From assembly GCA_902495595.1 (NCBI GenBank), contig CABUXV010000005.1, positions 1-64,000 on the forward strand: a stretch of 64,000 nt of DNA. The letters are read 5' to 3'. The stretch comes from an uncultured Eubacterium sp. GTDB taxonomy: Bacteria > Bacillota > Clostridia > Peptostreptococcales > Anaerovoracaceae. The notes beneath the pieces were generated by a model, which had not been told where the DNA came from, did no database searches, and worked only from the letters and a program-made list of their open reading frames with translations. Each line of letters starts with the position of its first letter. The first letter of the stretch is position 1. Position numbers and translations under genes: made by a program. Positions 16,994 through 25,692 of the stretch are shown in pieces.

Positions 16994-19900
16994 TTAAAGA
17001 TTTTTACTGTTTCCCCTTTTTCTTCTGTACAATACGACTATAGCAATTAAACTCATTGCAGAAGCAGCAAGCAAAACAATCCATAACGCAAGATTGCTTG
17101 AATCTCCCGTTTTTACATCAATTTCAGATGAATTTTCTTCTGAATTTCCATTTGGATTATTTTTATCAGCTGAGTTGGAAGGTTCAGTTGGATCGCTCGG
17201 GTCAACCGTATCTTCGGGATATGTTCCGCTTTCTTTATCTTTATAGGTTGCGGTGACCGTTACGTTCTCATCGGGCATAATAAATGTAGTCGATTCTTTA
17301 CTCTCTTCTGCAAATTCTACACCGTCTTCACTTACCCATTTATCAAATACCTTTTCTTCGGACGCTTTATCTGCTGTTATCTCTACAGTCTCACCTTCAT
17401 TATATTTGCCGCTCCCTGTGCCATTTTCAACTGTTACCGTATATTTCAAAGCCGCTTCAACAAGTATATCAAACTTCACTTCAAATCCGCCTTTTGATAC
17501 TGTTACTTTCGTATATGAAGTATTAAGCACCGTTTCATTTTCAGGCGAAACCGTTATATTCTTATCTTTAAACGCTTCAAAGTTGACCTCTTCGCTGGTA
17601 TCATTGCTGTATTTAAGAATCACGGAAAGCCCGCTTAAATCCAGTTTTTCACCTTCAGTATAAACAGTTTTATCCGGTTTATTTTTGATTTCAATGCCAG
17701 TCAGCCTGACATCCGCTTTAGCGTCTACCGTAACACTAACAGAAGTCTCCAGGGAAATATTGTCCGCGTTGTCCACTCCTTTCGGCAGCGTTACCATTCC
17801 TGTTATTGTAAATGTTTGCTCTGTTTCTTTAGATGAATCATATTGGACGCCGTTGAGATTCCACTTAACGTCTGCCTGCATTTCGCCATCGGTTGTCTTA
17901 ATTATTACCATTTCCGGTAAAGCTATTTTATTAAGAGAAGTTCCGTTCGGTACTCCCGTAATATTCTCCGGCGTTACAATTTCCTTTAAATTAGGATTCT
18001 TTTCTTCCGGATCATATTCATCCGGTATCCCATTATTATTATCATCTGCCGCAAAATAGACTGTTACGGTGCAGTTATCTGTAACAGACTCAAGGGTCCA
18101 TGTTCCTTTGAATTTATTTTCAGCGTCATTATTAGTATACTTAATCTCATTGTTTACTGCTATGGTCTTTAATGCATATCCATCATTTGCCTTAATCGTA
18201 AATTCCTGCTTAGAATCTTTCTTTACAGTCGGGTTTTCCGGTGTGATACGGCCACCTTTGTCACCGGCTACTTCTGTCGTAACAGTATAATAGGTATCTT
18301 TCACATCAGGGACTTTATCCCCGTCTGTATCATATCCCCATGCTGCATATACCGTGATATCTTTTCCATCGAATTCAACATTCTTTATAATATCCGGTAC
18401 AGAATCTCCATTTCTATATATTTTTCCATCATCACTGTTTCTCATCCAGCCAATAAAGATTACATCTGTCTGTTTGCCATCATATTCTGCCTTATCATGA
18501 GTTGGTATTTCACTTGAAAGCTCATAGCTTTCTCCATCAAACTTCCCCTGTTCTGCCGCCGGAGCATTCTTCCCTCCGTTAGCGTCATAGCTAAGGGTAC
18601 GGTTGTATTTATCCGGAATATCTCCTCCTTTACTGTCCGCAAATGTAACCGTGATATTATAATCGCTGTCTACGTTAAAAAATGTCCACGCTTTGAATGA
18701 CTGCCCTTCAGGAAGCTCTGCACCTTTTGTGTTTCTATAAGTTTTCGTCTCACCACTTATAACCTGTCCATCTTCATCCAATTTTTGAATTCTTATAGCG
18801 TCTACTGCTTTGCCTTCATTCGGTTTGATATTAAATGTCTTATTTGCCCCTTCTGTTACGGCAACCGTTCCATTTGGATCAATTGTACCGCCTTTCCCGC
18901 TAACTTTTGCTGCAATATTATAAGAGGTTTCATTTATATCAGCAGTTCCATCTCCATCGGAATCAATTCCCCATGCCGCGTAAACTTTAGTATCTGCCGC
19001 TATATCAACAGAAGAAATTCCAGACGGTCTCTCATCACCCAACTCATAAATTTTAGTATCTTGCTCTTTCGTCCATGATATGAAAGCATACTTTGTTCCC
19101 CCTTGTTCTAAACGGGCAGGCCGATTTGTATAGTCCAGCTTATATTCTTTCTGTGCAAGCAGATTTTTTACTGTTTTTGTTGCTGCAGCAATATCATCAC
19201 CGAAGTATCCGCCGTTTGCATCATATGTCATAGTATAAGTTTCTTCCGAAACATCCGGCTTATCGTCACCGTTTTCATCATAACCCCAGACTGCATATAA
19301 AGTTACATCTCTGGCAGGCATGTTATATTTAACTGCATCGCTTTCTGTGCAGTCATAGAAACGCTTCCTGTTATTTTCACCGTCAATAGCTGCATTTTTA
19401 ACGGTTTCAAAATCTTCTTTATCGTCTTTACCGAAAATTTTATTTACATCTTCCTGCGCTCCATCATACCAGCCAAGAAAGACAACAGCTTTGCCGTCTA
19501 CATCGCTATGAGCAATATCTCCCGAAGAACTTCCTTCCGCAAGAGAAACCTCGGATTCTCCGTTATAATTTCCACCCTCTGGAACATTTGATACCCTTCC
19601 CTTTACTGCGTTCTGGTTATAATTAAGAGAATACGTCACTTTTGCACTGTCAAAATTATTTATTATACTTATCTCTTTATCAAGAGCAGCAGCATCACCT
19701 TTTCCCGTATACAATAACTGCCCGATTCTTGCGTTTCCTTCCACGTCATCACTTTCGTAAACAGGTGAATATCCATCTTCCTGAGCCTGTGTAAGCTGCC
19801 ATGCGGAACCTGCCGGAAGCCCGCTTATCTCCAAACGTTCTCCCTTAGCAAGCTGAATTCTATCTCCGTTTTTTATGTTTCCTGCTTCAGAGCTCTCTTG

Positions 19901-22426
19901 AGTCCCGGTCTTTGTAATCGTATATTCATAAGAACCTGTAAGCCCTGTGTAGGACTCATCGCTGCCTTCCGTCAGTCCGTAAAGTCCAATAGTATATGTA
20001 AATTCTTTATTTTCATCTGCTCCTTCACCTGTAATATCTTTTAAAATTACAGACAGTGAGCCTGTCTGTACATTATCTGTCAGAAGACCGTTGTTTCCAA
20101 GGTAAATTGTTACCTTAGCATTTTCCTCAAGATTATACTGAGGATTACGAACCGTAGAGGCTGTTCCTGTCTTGTTTTCAGTCTTATCTGTTTTAACATC
20201 GCTGACACGAGACAATTTATTTAATCCGGATTTAATATTAAGTGCGCCATTAACGGCAACCGTATTTTTCTCAAGGTCAGCGGTATTCATTACACGATGA
20301 TAATCAGTCAGTTTTTCTGCCTCTCCTCCAGATTTTTCCTTGTAGTAATTATGTATATAGAAATACGCGGTATCTTTATCATATTTTGCTGCTTTTCGCA
20401 GATTATAAGTTGTACCGTCTATCTGCACCGAATTAGTTCCCGGCTCGATTTTATCAATTTTTTCTTCTATTGCAGCCTCTGTTTTCAAATTCCCCTTGCT
20501 GCTATCCAGCACATACAGCGGAGTATTTTCCGTATATTTGTAGAACGCATTTTCTTCCGCAGGGGTAAATACTGCTGTTGTATTTCCTATGTCCTTTTCT
20601 TCATCCCATGTAGCCGCATAATAGGAAATTTTTGTATCTACTGTATTTGCAAGAATATATGCATTATCATCTTCATCGAAAAGAACATCCTTATCCTTTT
20701 CTACTGAATAAAATAAACGGATCGGATACGCTTTCTTTTTCTCTGCAATAGTATAGCTTGTTTTTCCATTTTCATCAGTACTGCTCTCCACCTTAAGAGT
20801 TCTAAGCGGAAGCAGATTTGCAGGAATTTCCCATGTAAGAGTCTGATAGTCCCCTTCCTGTTCTGCTATAAGCTTAATACCCGAAAGATTTGCATCACCA
20901 TAAACCTCGTTTCCAGTAACATCTCCTTCAAATGTATATTTAGTTACGTTTCCTTCAGCTTCAGATGATACAGCTTTATACTTATTACCTGCAAAAACGA
21001 TAGTGGGAAGTCCCGAAATACTCATATATGCATTGAGCCTATCCGTAAAAACAAGTTTTCCGCTCTCTCCTCCTGTTCCGGAAGCCCCTTCATCAACATC
21101 AGTAGGCATAGAAGGCGCATTATGATTTACATCATCTGCAATTTGGCTGAATATTTCGTCCCAGTTAGCGTTTTCTACTTCATAATACTGGTCGTTATAT
21201 TCAAATTTATCTATCGTTGCATTATTATTATCGGCTTTGGTAATATTGATGTCATCCCAACCAGTTAAACCGCCTGCATTGCTTCCTGTATGAATTGCAG
21301 CAGTGCCATATTTATGATAATCATCAAACTTTTCTTTAAAATAATCTAACGTCCAGCTTGCCGTAGGATTGGTTTTGTCTTCTCCATCATCCTCAAAATT
21401 ACTCTTAACCGTCTGCGCAGGATCAAGAGATGCATAAGCCAAAGCTTCAGCACCGCTGGAATTTACATTTACTCCAATGGTATAAACTCTTGCCTGTAAA
21501 TCTCCTTTATCTTCATAATAATGTTTTGTAACCTGTTCTTTCATGTATGCCGCTGTCATGGCCGTTACAAAAGACTGCGCATATCTACTCGTTGCACGAT
21601 CTCCGACTTCTCCTATCTCAGCATCATCAGACGGATTCACAAAATATTTTGAACCATACTTTGCTTCCCCCTCTGCCATTAAGATTAACGATGGAGCCCG
21701 GGTGACTTCCGTATCTCCGACGATTGCTTTTGTATCAGCCGTATTCAAGATATTCATCCCCGTATAAATACCATGCTGAGTATATTTATGAGAATTTATC
21801 GTAAGACGCTGAAATGAAGAGTTATGTACCGTTCCATAATCATCAGCTTTTGATGCAGTCATATTAACGGTATCGCCGCTTCTCGTTAAAAAGTTACTGC
21901 CTGCTTGATAACTTCCTAAAGGCAGCAGAACGCTTGACTTAGTCGAATAGCCCACAACTGCCACTCTGTTTTGCGGATTTGCACGCATAAGAGTTTTTAT
22001 AGCATCATTGGCGCCTTCTATCATCTGGTCAATCTTAGTATAACCGCCTGTCCACATACTGTTGGATAGATCCAATACAAACACGGTGTCCGTTGGAACC
22101 TTTGTAGTGTCTGTTATATCCGCTGCAGAACCCAATGCTGATAAAGCCACCTGAAATTCAGCACCGGCTTCTTTTTCAATCGTTACATCTTGTCCAATAT
22201 CTCCTCTTAGAGATATACTCTTATCTGATACTGTTTTGTCCGTCCAAATTCTCCCGATATCTTCAGTAGAAAGGCTTCCTTTTCCAAACACATTATTAAA
22301 ATCGGTCAAAGTGGAAGAATCTACTGTAACCGATTCAGAACTGCTTGGTGCAGCAAAAGCCGTTCCTAAAGATAAAATCATAACTGCCGTAACAAGTCCA
22401 GCTACATATCGTTTTAATCTTTTCAT
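16994..22426 (-). CDS. Large wall-anchored VWA surface protein
   Basis: An 1810-residue secreted adhesin-like protein. A signal peptide spans residues 1-25 (cleavage after AFA). A von Willebrand A domain follows, with its MIDAS motif DLSNS at 119-123. A pilin-like isopeptide/Cna-type region appears near 770-920. Several Listeria-Bacteroides-type beta-grasp repeats come next (YDANGG, ITVYAAWG), separated by Asp-rich calcium-loop-like linkers (DSDGDGTAD, DTDGDKVPD, DDNNNGIPD). Then come a bacterial Ig-like domain and a divergent InlB B-repeat. The C-terminus has a sorting-signal-like VKTGD, a hydrophobic helix and RRKR, indicating sortase anchoring. No sortase gene is in the window. Upstream lies a serine recombinase and a cluster of inverted repeats that might control expression. 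Confidence 0.85.
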   Translation of the reverse strand: MKRLKRYVAGLVTAVMILSLGTAFAAPSSSESVTVDSSTLTDFNNVFGKGSLSTEDIGRIWTDKTVSDKSISLRGDIGQDVTIEKEAGAEFQVALSALGSAADITDTTKVPTDTVFVLDLSNSMWTGGYTKIDQMIEGANDAIKTLMRANPQNRVAVVGYSTKSSVLLPLGSYQAGSNFLTRSGDTVNMTASKADDYGTVHNSSFQRLTINSHKYTQHGIYTGMNILNTADTKAIVGDTEVTRAPSLILMAEGEAKYGSKYFVNPSDDAEIGEVGDRATSRYAQSFVTAMTAAYMKEQVTKHYYEDKGDLQARVYTIGVNVNSSGAEALAYASLDPAQTVKSNFEDDGEDKTNPTASWTLDYFKEKFDDYHKYGTAAIHTGSNAGGLTGWDDINITKADNNNATIDKFEYNDQYYEVENANWDEIFSQIADDVNHNAPSMPTDVDEGASGTGGESGKLVFTDRLNAYMSISGLPTIVFAGNKYKAVSSEAEGNVTKYTFEGDVTGNEVYGDANLSGIKLIAEQEGDYQTLTWEIPANLLPLRTLKVESSTDENGKTSYTIAEKKKAYPIRLFYSVEKDKDVLFDEDDNAYILANTVDTKISYYAATWDEEKDIGNTTAVFTPAEENAFYKYTENTPLYVLDSSKGNLKTEAAIEEKIDKIEPGTNSVQIDGTTYNLRKAAKYDKDTAYFYIHNYYKEKSGGEAEKLTDYHRVMNTADLEKNTVAVNGALNIKSGLNKLSRVSDVKTDKTENKTGTASTVRNPQYNLEENAKVTIYLGNNGLLTDNVQTGSLSVILKDITGEGADENKEFTYTIGLYGLTEGSDESYTGLTGSYEYTITKTGTQESSEAGNIKNGDRIQLAKGERLEISGLPAGSAWQLTQAQEDGYSPVYESDDVEGNARIGQLLYTGKGDAAALDKEISIINNFDSAKVTYSLNYNQNAVKGRVSNVPEGGNYNGESEVSLAEGSSSGDIAHSDVDGKAVVFLGWYDGAQEDVNKIFGKDDKEDFETVKNAAIDGENNRKRFYDCTESDAVKYNMPARDVTLYAVWGYDENGDDKPDVSEETYTMTYDANGGYFGDDIAAATKTVKNLLAQKEYKLDYTNRPARLEQGGTKYAFISWTKEQDTKIYELGDERPSGISSVDIAADTKVYAAWGIDSDGDGTADINETSYNIAAKVSGKGGTIDPNGTVAVTEGANKTFNIKPNEGKAVDAIRIQKLDEDGQVISGETKTYRNTKGAELPEGQSFKAWTFFNVDSDYNITVTFADSKGGDIPDKYNRTLSYDANGGKNAPAAEQGKFDGESYELSSEIPTHDKAEYDGKQTDVIFIGWMRNSDDGKIYRNGDSVPDIIKNVEFDGKDITVYAAWGYDTDGDKVPDVKDTYYTVTTEVAGDKGGRITPENPTVKKDSKQEFTIKANDGYALKTIAVNNEIKYTNNDAENKFKGTWTLESVTDNCTVTVYFAADDNNNGIPDEYDPEEKNPNLKEIVTPENITGVPNGTSLNKIALPEMVIIKTTDGEMQADVKWNLNGVQYDSSKETEQTFTITGMVTLPKGVDNADNISLETSVSVTVDAKADVRLTGIEIKNKPDKTVYTEGEKLDLSGLSVILKYSNDTSEEVNFEAFKDKNITVSPENETVLNTSYTKVTVSKGGFEVKFDILVEAALKYTVTVENGTGSGKYNEGETVEITADKASEEKVFDKWVSEDGVEFAEESKESTTFIMPDENVTVTATYKDKESGTYPEDTVDPSDPTEPSNSADKNNPNGNSEENSSEIDVKTGDSSNLALWIVLLAASAMSLIAIVVLYRRKRGNSKNL

Positions 22427-22511
22427 TAGTCCACCTCATCTTAATGTGAATTATATAATTTCATAAAATTAGTGTTTTCATACTCTTAAAATACATTATT
22501 AATACAATTAC

Positions 22512-22533
22512 TTTTGCCGTATATACAGCAAAA
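22512..22533. promoter_or_regulatory. 22-bp near-perfect palindrome, possible operator
   Basis: TTTTGCCGTATATACAGCAAAA matches its own reverse complement at 20 of 22 positions. It lies between the predicted promoter and the start of the surface-protein gene, where a repressor could block transcription. It may alternatively fold as an RNA hairpin. Confidence 0.4.
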
Positions 22534-22603
22534 ATTTTTCAGACCATATCACTATCCTCCTTTATCTGCCTATCTATGCAACCTACGTTTTTATTTGCGC
22601 GAT

Positions 22604-22779
22604 ATAACAGACTTTTTCGTTCTGTTTATGTATTATTGAAATGATAATGTAGACTTTTTCATTCAGATTAAATATAATAAAGAAAGGTATATATCTCAGA
22701 AAAAACACTCTGACAATTAGTAAATATTGGTAAAAAAAGAGCGAACGATATAGTCTACATTTTAGTGCAGATTTCGTTC
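22604..22779. repeat. Inverted and direct repeats flanking a promoter (possible recombination sites)
   Basis: AATGTAGACTTTTTCATTC (22646-22664) is repeated in inverted orientation at 22743-22761 with 16 of 19 matches, including a perfect 10-bp AATGTAGACT core. A related direct copy with AGACTTTTTCGTTC ends at 22622, and a weaker one (AGATTTCGTTC) ends at about 22779. The two inverted copies flank 78 bp that contain the predicted promoter. The neighbouring gene is an invertase-like serine recombinase, so these may be its crossover or accessory sites. That is inference. Confidence 0.5.
22688..22716 (-). promoter_or_regulatory. Predicted promoter of the surface-protein gene
   Basis: On the minus strand: -35 TTGTCA, a 17-bp spacer and -10 TATATA, pointing to the surface-protein gene about 260 bp away. 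It lies entirely between the two inverted 19-bp repeats. Confidence 0.5.
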
Positions 22780-22827
22780 CTGCCCTCGTCATATTTTTTT
22801 AATTTTTTAGTAAATTGAACATTTTTA

Positions 22828-23424
22828 TCATCTTCCACGAACCCATCTTAAAAAGGTATCCTGAGAAATTCCCAGCTTATTTGCAGCTTTTCGCGAAGAA
22901 ATTTTATTGTTTTCCCATTCCTTCTTTAACTCCCAGAACAGTTTGGGAATTTCTTTTCTTGGTCTTCCAAACCGTACTCCTCTAAGTTTTGCAGCAGCAA
23001 TTCCCTCTTTCTGCCTTTGTCTTATATTTTCCCGCTCAGTCTGCGCTACATAAGACAAAATCTGCAATACCAAATCAGAAATAAAAGTACCCGTTAAATC
23101 TTTTCCGCTCCTGCGAGTATCTAAAAGCGGCATATCGAGTACAAGAATATCTGCTTTTTTCTCTTTTGTAATATAACGCCATTGATTCAAAATTTCTTCA
23201 TAATTACGCCCCAGCCTGTCGATAGATTTAAGCACAAGAATATCATTAGGCTTTAACTTTTTAAGAAGTTTCTTGTATTCCGGACGATTAAAATTTTTTC
23301 CACTCATCTTGTCCATATATATATTTGACTTATTAACCGAAAAACCTGACAATGCAATTAATTGCCGGTCTTCGCACTGTTCCTTTGTAGAAACTCGAAT
23401 ATATCCATAAATTGTTGATTTCAT
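22828..23424 (-). CDS. Small serine recombinase (resolvase/invertase family)
   Basis: A 198-residue site-specific recombinase of the Hin/Pin/resolvase size class. The catalytic serine lies in the N-terminal IYGYIRVSTKEQ (about residue 12), with the catalytic arginine region LKSIDRLGRNYEEI and the dimer helix TERENIRQRQKEGIAAAK. A C-terminal helix-turn-helix, RKAANKLGISQDTFLRW, follows a GRPRK hinge. I choose the ATG at 23424, 6 bp after AGGAGG; the TTG codon just before it is too close to that site. The gene points toward the surface-protein gene and is followed by repeats that could be its targets. No transposon ends or cargo are seen, so regulatory inversion is more likely than transposition, but this is unproven. 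Confidence 0.9.
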   Translation of the reverse strand: MKSTIYGYIRVSTKEQCEDRQLIALSGFSVNKSNIYMDKMSGKNFNRPEYKKLLKKLKPNDILVLKSIDRLGRNYEEILNQWRYITKEKKADILVLDMPLLDTRRSGKDLTGTFISDLVLQILSYVAQTERENIRQRQKEGIAAAKLRGVRFGRPRKEIPKLFWELKKEWENNKISSRKAANKLGISQDTFLRWVRGR

Positions 23425-23827
23425 CAAAATCCTCCTGTTTATTTTTCATCTGTCATCTTATAATCTGTATTTTTCTATTATGTTGAAAATCAAATCAGAT
23501 ATATTAAATTCAACTAAATGTATGAAAACAAAAAACACTCAAATCATAACAATTATAAAAATATTTCCGAAAGGGGACATATTAAAAATATATACCATGC
23601 CTTGGTACAAGAATCTATTGTAAATTTTATAAATTCAAATCCTTACATTTGCCGCTTCGTACCCATATATTTCATAATATCCAGCTTTATGCCACTTCCT
23701 ATTTGCAAACTAAATAAACTGACATTTACATCGAAAAATGCCTTTACACATTCCGGCCGCTGCTTACTTGATTGACTTTTATATCAATTTGGAGTATCTT
23801 AATTCATGTATAAAAGGAGTTACAATC
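23425..23827. other. AT-rich divergent intergenic region
   Basis: About 400 bp between the recombinase and walJ, transcribed apart. It contains a small inverted repeat TACCA/TGGTA (23593-23607) and the predicted walJ promoter. An 85-codon open frame at 23518-23775 has no ribosome binding site or recognisable protein, and I do not call it. Confidence 0.5.
23772..23800 (+). promoter_or_regulatory. Predicted promoter of walJ
   Basis: TTGACT, a 17-bp spacer and TATCTT, ending 27 bp before the walJ ATG. The -10 element is imperfect. Confidence 0.45.
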
Positions 23828-24622
23828 ATGTCATTACAATTTTGCTCTTTTGCCAGCGGAAGCAGCGGAAACTGCTACCTGGTAAAAAACGAGGATACAG
23901 CTTTATTAATAGATGCAGGTATATCAGGGAAAAAAATCTTTAAGGGACTTGAAGAAACAGGCACTCATCTCGAAAATGTAAAAGGTCTTCTGGTCACCCA
24001 CGAACACATAGACCATGTGAAAAGCCTGCCTGTAGTAACAAAAAAACTTCCAGATATTAAAGTATACGCCAACGAAGATACATGGAACAGCATTACGCGG
24101 CCTGTATCCGAAGATAAAAAAGCCTATTTTACTACGGGCGAAGATTTTTACATAGAAGACTTTCTCATAAGACCCTTTTCCATACCCCACGACGCTGCCG
24201 ACCCTGTAGGTTTCTCCATATATTGCGGAGGCAGACAGATAAGTATCGTAACAGATGTCGGATTTATAACAGAAAGCATATTTGAAGAAATAGTAGATGC
24301 GGACTTGCTTCTTCTTGAAGCAAACCATGAAAAAGAAATACTTCTTATGGGCCCTTATCCTTATTCTCTAAAACGGCGAATACTGGGAGAAACAGGTCAT
24401 CTCTCCAATGTATCAGCAGGAGAATGCCTGTGTCAGCTCATGGAAGTAAAACAAAAAAAACGCAGAATACTCTTAGGCCATTTGAGCAATGAGAACAATG
24501 ACCCGTCCGTAGCAATGCTGACAGTAAAAAATACACTGATGGAAAAAAATATATTTGCCGGAAATGACTTGGATTTGGAAGTTGTCCTGCGTGACTGCTG
24601 CAGCTGTATTTACGAAGTATAA
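23828..24622 (+). CDS. walJ: WalJ/YycJ-type metallo-beta-lactamase-fold hydrolase
   Basis: Metallo-beta-lactamase-fold protein of the YycJ/WalJ family, linked in Firmicutes to cell division and cell-wall control or to exonuclease activity. I place the start at MSLQFCSFASGSSGNCY (23828), because AAGGAG lies 8 bp upstream; the open frame extends 30 codons further but without a site. The metal-binding motif THEHIDHV appears near residue 58 and IVTDVGFI further on; later histidines (EANHEKE, GHLS) complete the site. Length is 264 residues, normal for the family. It is followed by rlmH, as in many Firmicutes, although the walRK kinase genes are absent here. Confidence 0.9.
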   Translation: MSLQFCSFASGSSGNCYLVKNEDTALLIDAGISGKKIFKGLEETGTHLENVKGLLVTHEHIDHVKSLPVVTKKLPDIKVYANEDTWNSITRPVSEDKKAYFTTGEDFYIEDFLIRPFSIPHDAADPVGFSIYCGGRQISIVTDVGFITESIFEEIVDADLLLLEANHEKEILLMGPYPYSLKRRILGETGHLSNVSAGECLCQLMEVKQKKRRILLGHLSNENNDPSVAMLTVKNTLMEKNIFAGNDLDLEVVLRDCCSCIYEV

Positions 24623-24694
24623 TATATATTAAGAGTAACATGGCAGGAAGTTTTTTCATACTCCCTGCCTTTAATATATCAGGAAGGAATCCCT

Positions 24695-25174
24695 ATGAAC
24701 ATCAATATTTTATGTATAGGCAAACTAAAGGAAAAGTACTGGCAGGAAGCTGTCAGAGAATATTCAAAGCGTCTGGGAAAATACTGCAAACTGACTATTA
24801 CCGAGCTAAAAGAAAGTCTTCTGCCTGCCAATGCGTCTCCTTTAGATGAAGAAAATGTCAAGATTTCAGAGGGCGAAAACATTTTGAGTAAAATACGCCC
24901 CTCTGATTATGTGATAACATTGGAGATACAGGGGAAAAGTCTTTCATCTCCTGAACTGGCTTCAAAAATAGAATCACTTTCCGTCAGTGGAAAGAGCAAT
25001 ATTGTATTTGTCATCGGAGGCTCTCTGGGGCTTTCCGATAACGTAAGCAGCCGCGCTGATTTCAAACTTTCCTTCTCCTCAATGACATTTCCCCATCAGA
25101 TGATGCGGATAATCCTCCTTGAACAGGTGTACAGAAGTTTTAAAATCATAAGAAACGAGACATATCATAAATAA
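24695..25174 (+). CDS. rlmH: 23S rRNA pseudouridine-1915 N3-methyltransferase
   Basis: Methylates pseudouridine 1915 in helix 69 of 23S rRNA using SAM. A SPOUT-family protein of 159 residues, a normal length. It begins MNINILCIGKLKEKYW and contains the SAM-knot motifs VFVIGGSLGLS and SFSSMTFPHQMMRIILLEQVYRSFKI, ending NETYHK as in the family. It lies 72 bp after walJ, with an AGGAAG site before the ATG. Confidence 0.96.
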   Translation: MNINILCIGKLKEKYWQEAVREYSKRLGKYCKLTITELKESLLPANASPLDEENVKISEGENILSKIRPSDYVITLEIQGKSLSSPELASKIESLSVSGKSNIVFVIGGSLGLSDNVSSRADFKLSFSSMTFPHQMMRIILLEQVYRSFKIIRNETYHK

Positions 25175-25229
25175 TTGTAAACAGCTTATAAACTCCCGTG
25201 ATAATCTATCCGGGGATGCAGTATAACCT

Positions 25230-25400
25230 ACGGCAATAGGCAGCAGCACCCCGGTAGATTTAACGATAACGTTTTTCAGGGGTTTAGCGATAACTATTTC
25301 TAAAGTTTTGGCGACAATATCTCCCAAGGTTCTGGTGATAATGACCCATCCCGAAGTTTTAACGATAACCACTTCTGAAATTTCAGTTCTAACGTTTCCC
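25230..25400 (-). repeat. Degenerate ~23-28-bp tandem repeats
   Basis: On the minus strand, about five units share the pattern GTTATCGYTAAAACYT followed by a G-rich end. The clearest have GTTATCGTTAAA or GTTATCGCTAAA; others are more decayed. They stop right where copy B of the structured element starts. Confidence 0.5.
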
Positions 25401-25649
25401 AAAGTTTTATGTAAACTTGTTTTTTCTGAAAAACTGCCGGTCTGAGGGCCTATTTTCAGAAAATATCTCCTAAACAGCTCCTTTTTCCCGAAAAAATATA
25501 AAATACTTGTTTATATCAAAAATTATTATAATTTATGTACTGTAATGCGCCCTTAAACCGTACTAATTTGTTCAACACTTCCCAGCTCGGTTTACATAAA
25601 ATTTAAAATTCTGAAAATCATCCTCTGGATTAACCGTTTTTCAGAATTT
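25401..25649 (+). repeat. Dispersed structured element, copy B
   Basis: It begins AAAGTTTTATGTAAAC, identical over 16 bases to copy A. It then has a TTTTCTGAAAA/TTTTCAGAAAA hairpin (25422-25463, with a loop of the same length as copy A between matched stems), an AT-rich core, ACTAATTTGTTC, GTTTACATAAAA (25590-25601) and an ATTCTGAAAA/TTTTCAGAAT hairpin (25608-25647). The order and orientation match the reverse complement of copy A, with diverged loops. Confidence 0.7.
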
Positions 25650-25692
25650 ACGCGGGAAGAGGTTTTCAAATGTGTAACAGCAATCAGCAATC

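Larger units (their letters stand above)
22427..22823. other. Control region between surface-protein gene and recombinase
   Basis: A 397-bp non-coding region. It contains a 22-bp near-palindrome (22512-22533), a predicted promoter (22688-22716) and several copies of a ~13-19-bp motif in both orientations (22604-22780). I see no plausible gene; the one open frame on the minus strand lacks a ribosome binding site. Confidence 0.6.
25175..25692. other. 518-bp non-coding region with two kinds of repeat
   Basis: Lies between two convergent genes, rlmH and the cysteine desulfurase. The left half carries degenerate ~25-bp tandem repeats, and the right half carries copy B of the dispersed structured element. 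I see no gene; an open frame on the minus strand across the left half is a by-product of the repeats. Confidence 0.6.

Noticed and set aside
22583..22792. 69-codon open frame on the minus strand between surface-protein gene and recombinase
   Set aside because: No ribosome binding site, improbable hydrophobic composition, and it covers the repeats and promoter region.
23518..23775. 85-codon open frame upstream of walJ
   Set aside because: No Shine-Dalgarno, AT-driven composition and no recognisable protein; it also overlaps the walJ promoter.
25230..25400. Possible CRISPR array
   Set aside because: Repeat units are degenerate and directly adjacent, with no unique spacers and no cas genes.
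25079..25402. 107-codon frame with an internal VIVKT-like repeat
   Set aside because: The peptide repeat arises from the degenerate DNA tandem repeats and runs antisense into rlmH; no ribosome site.
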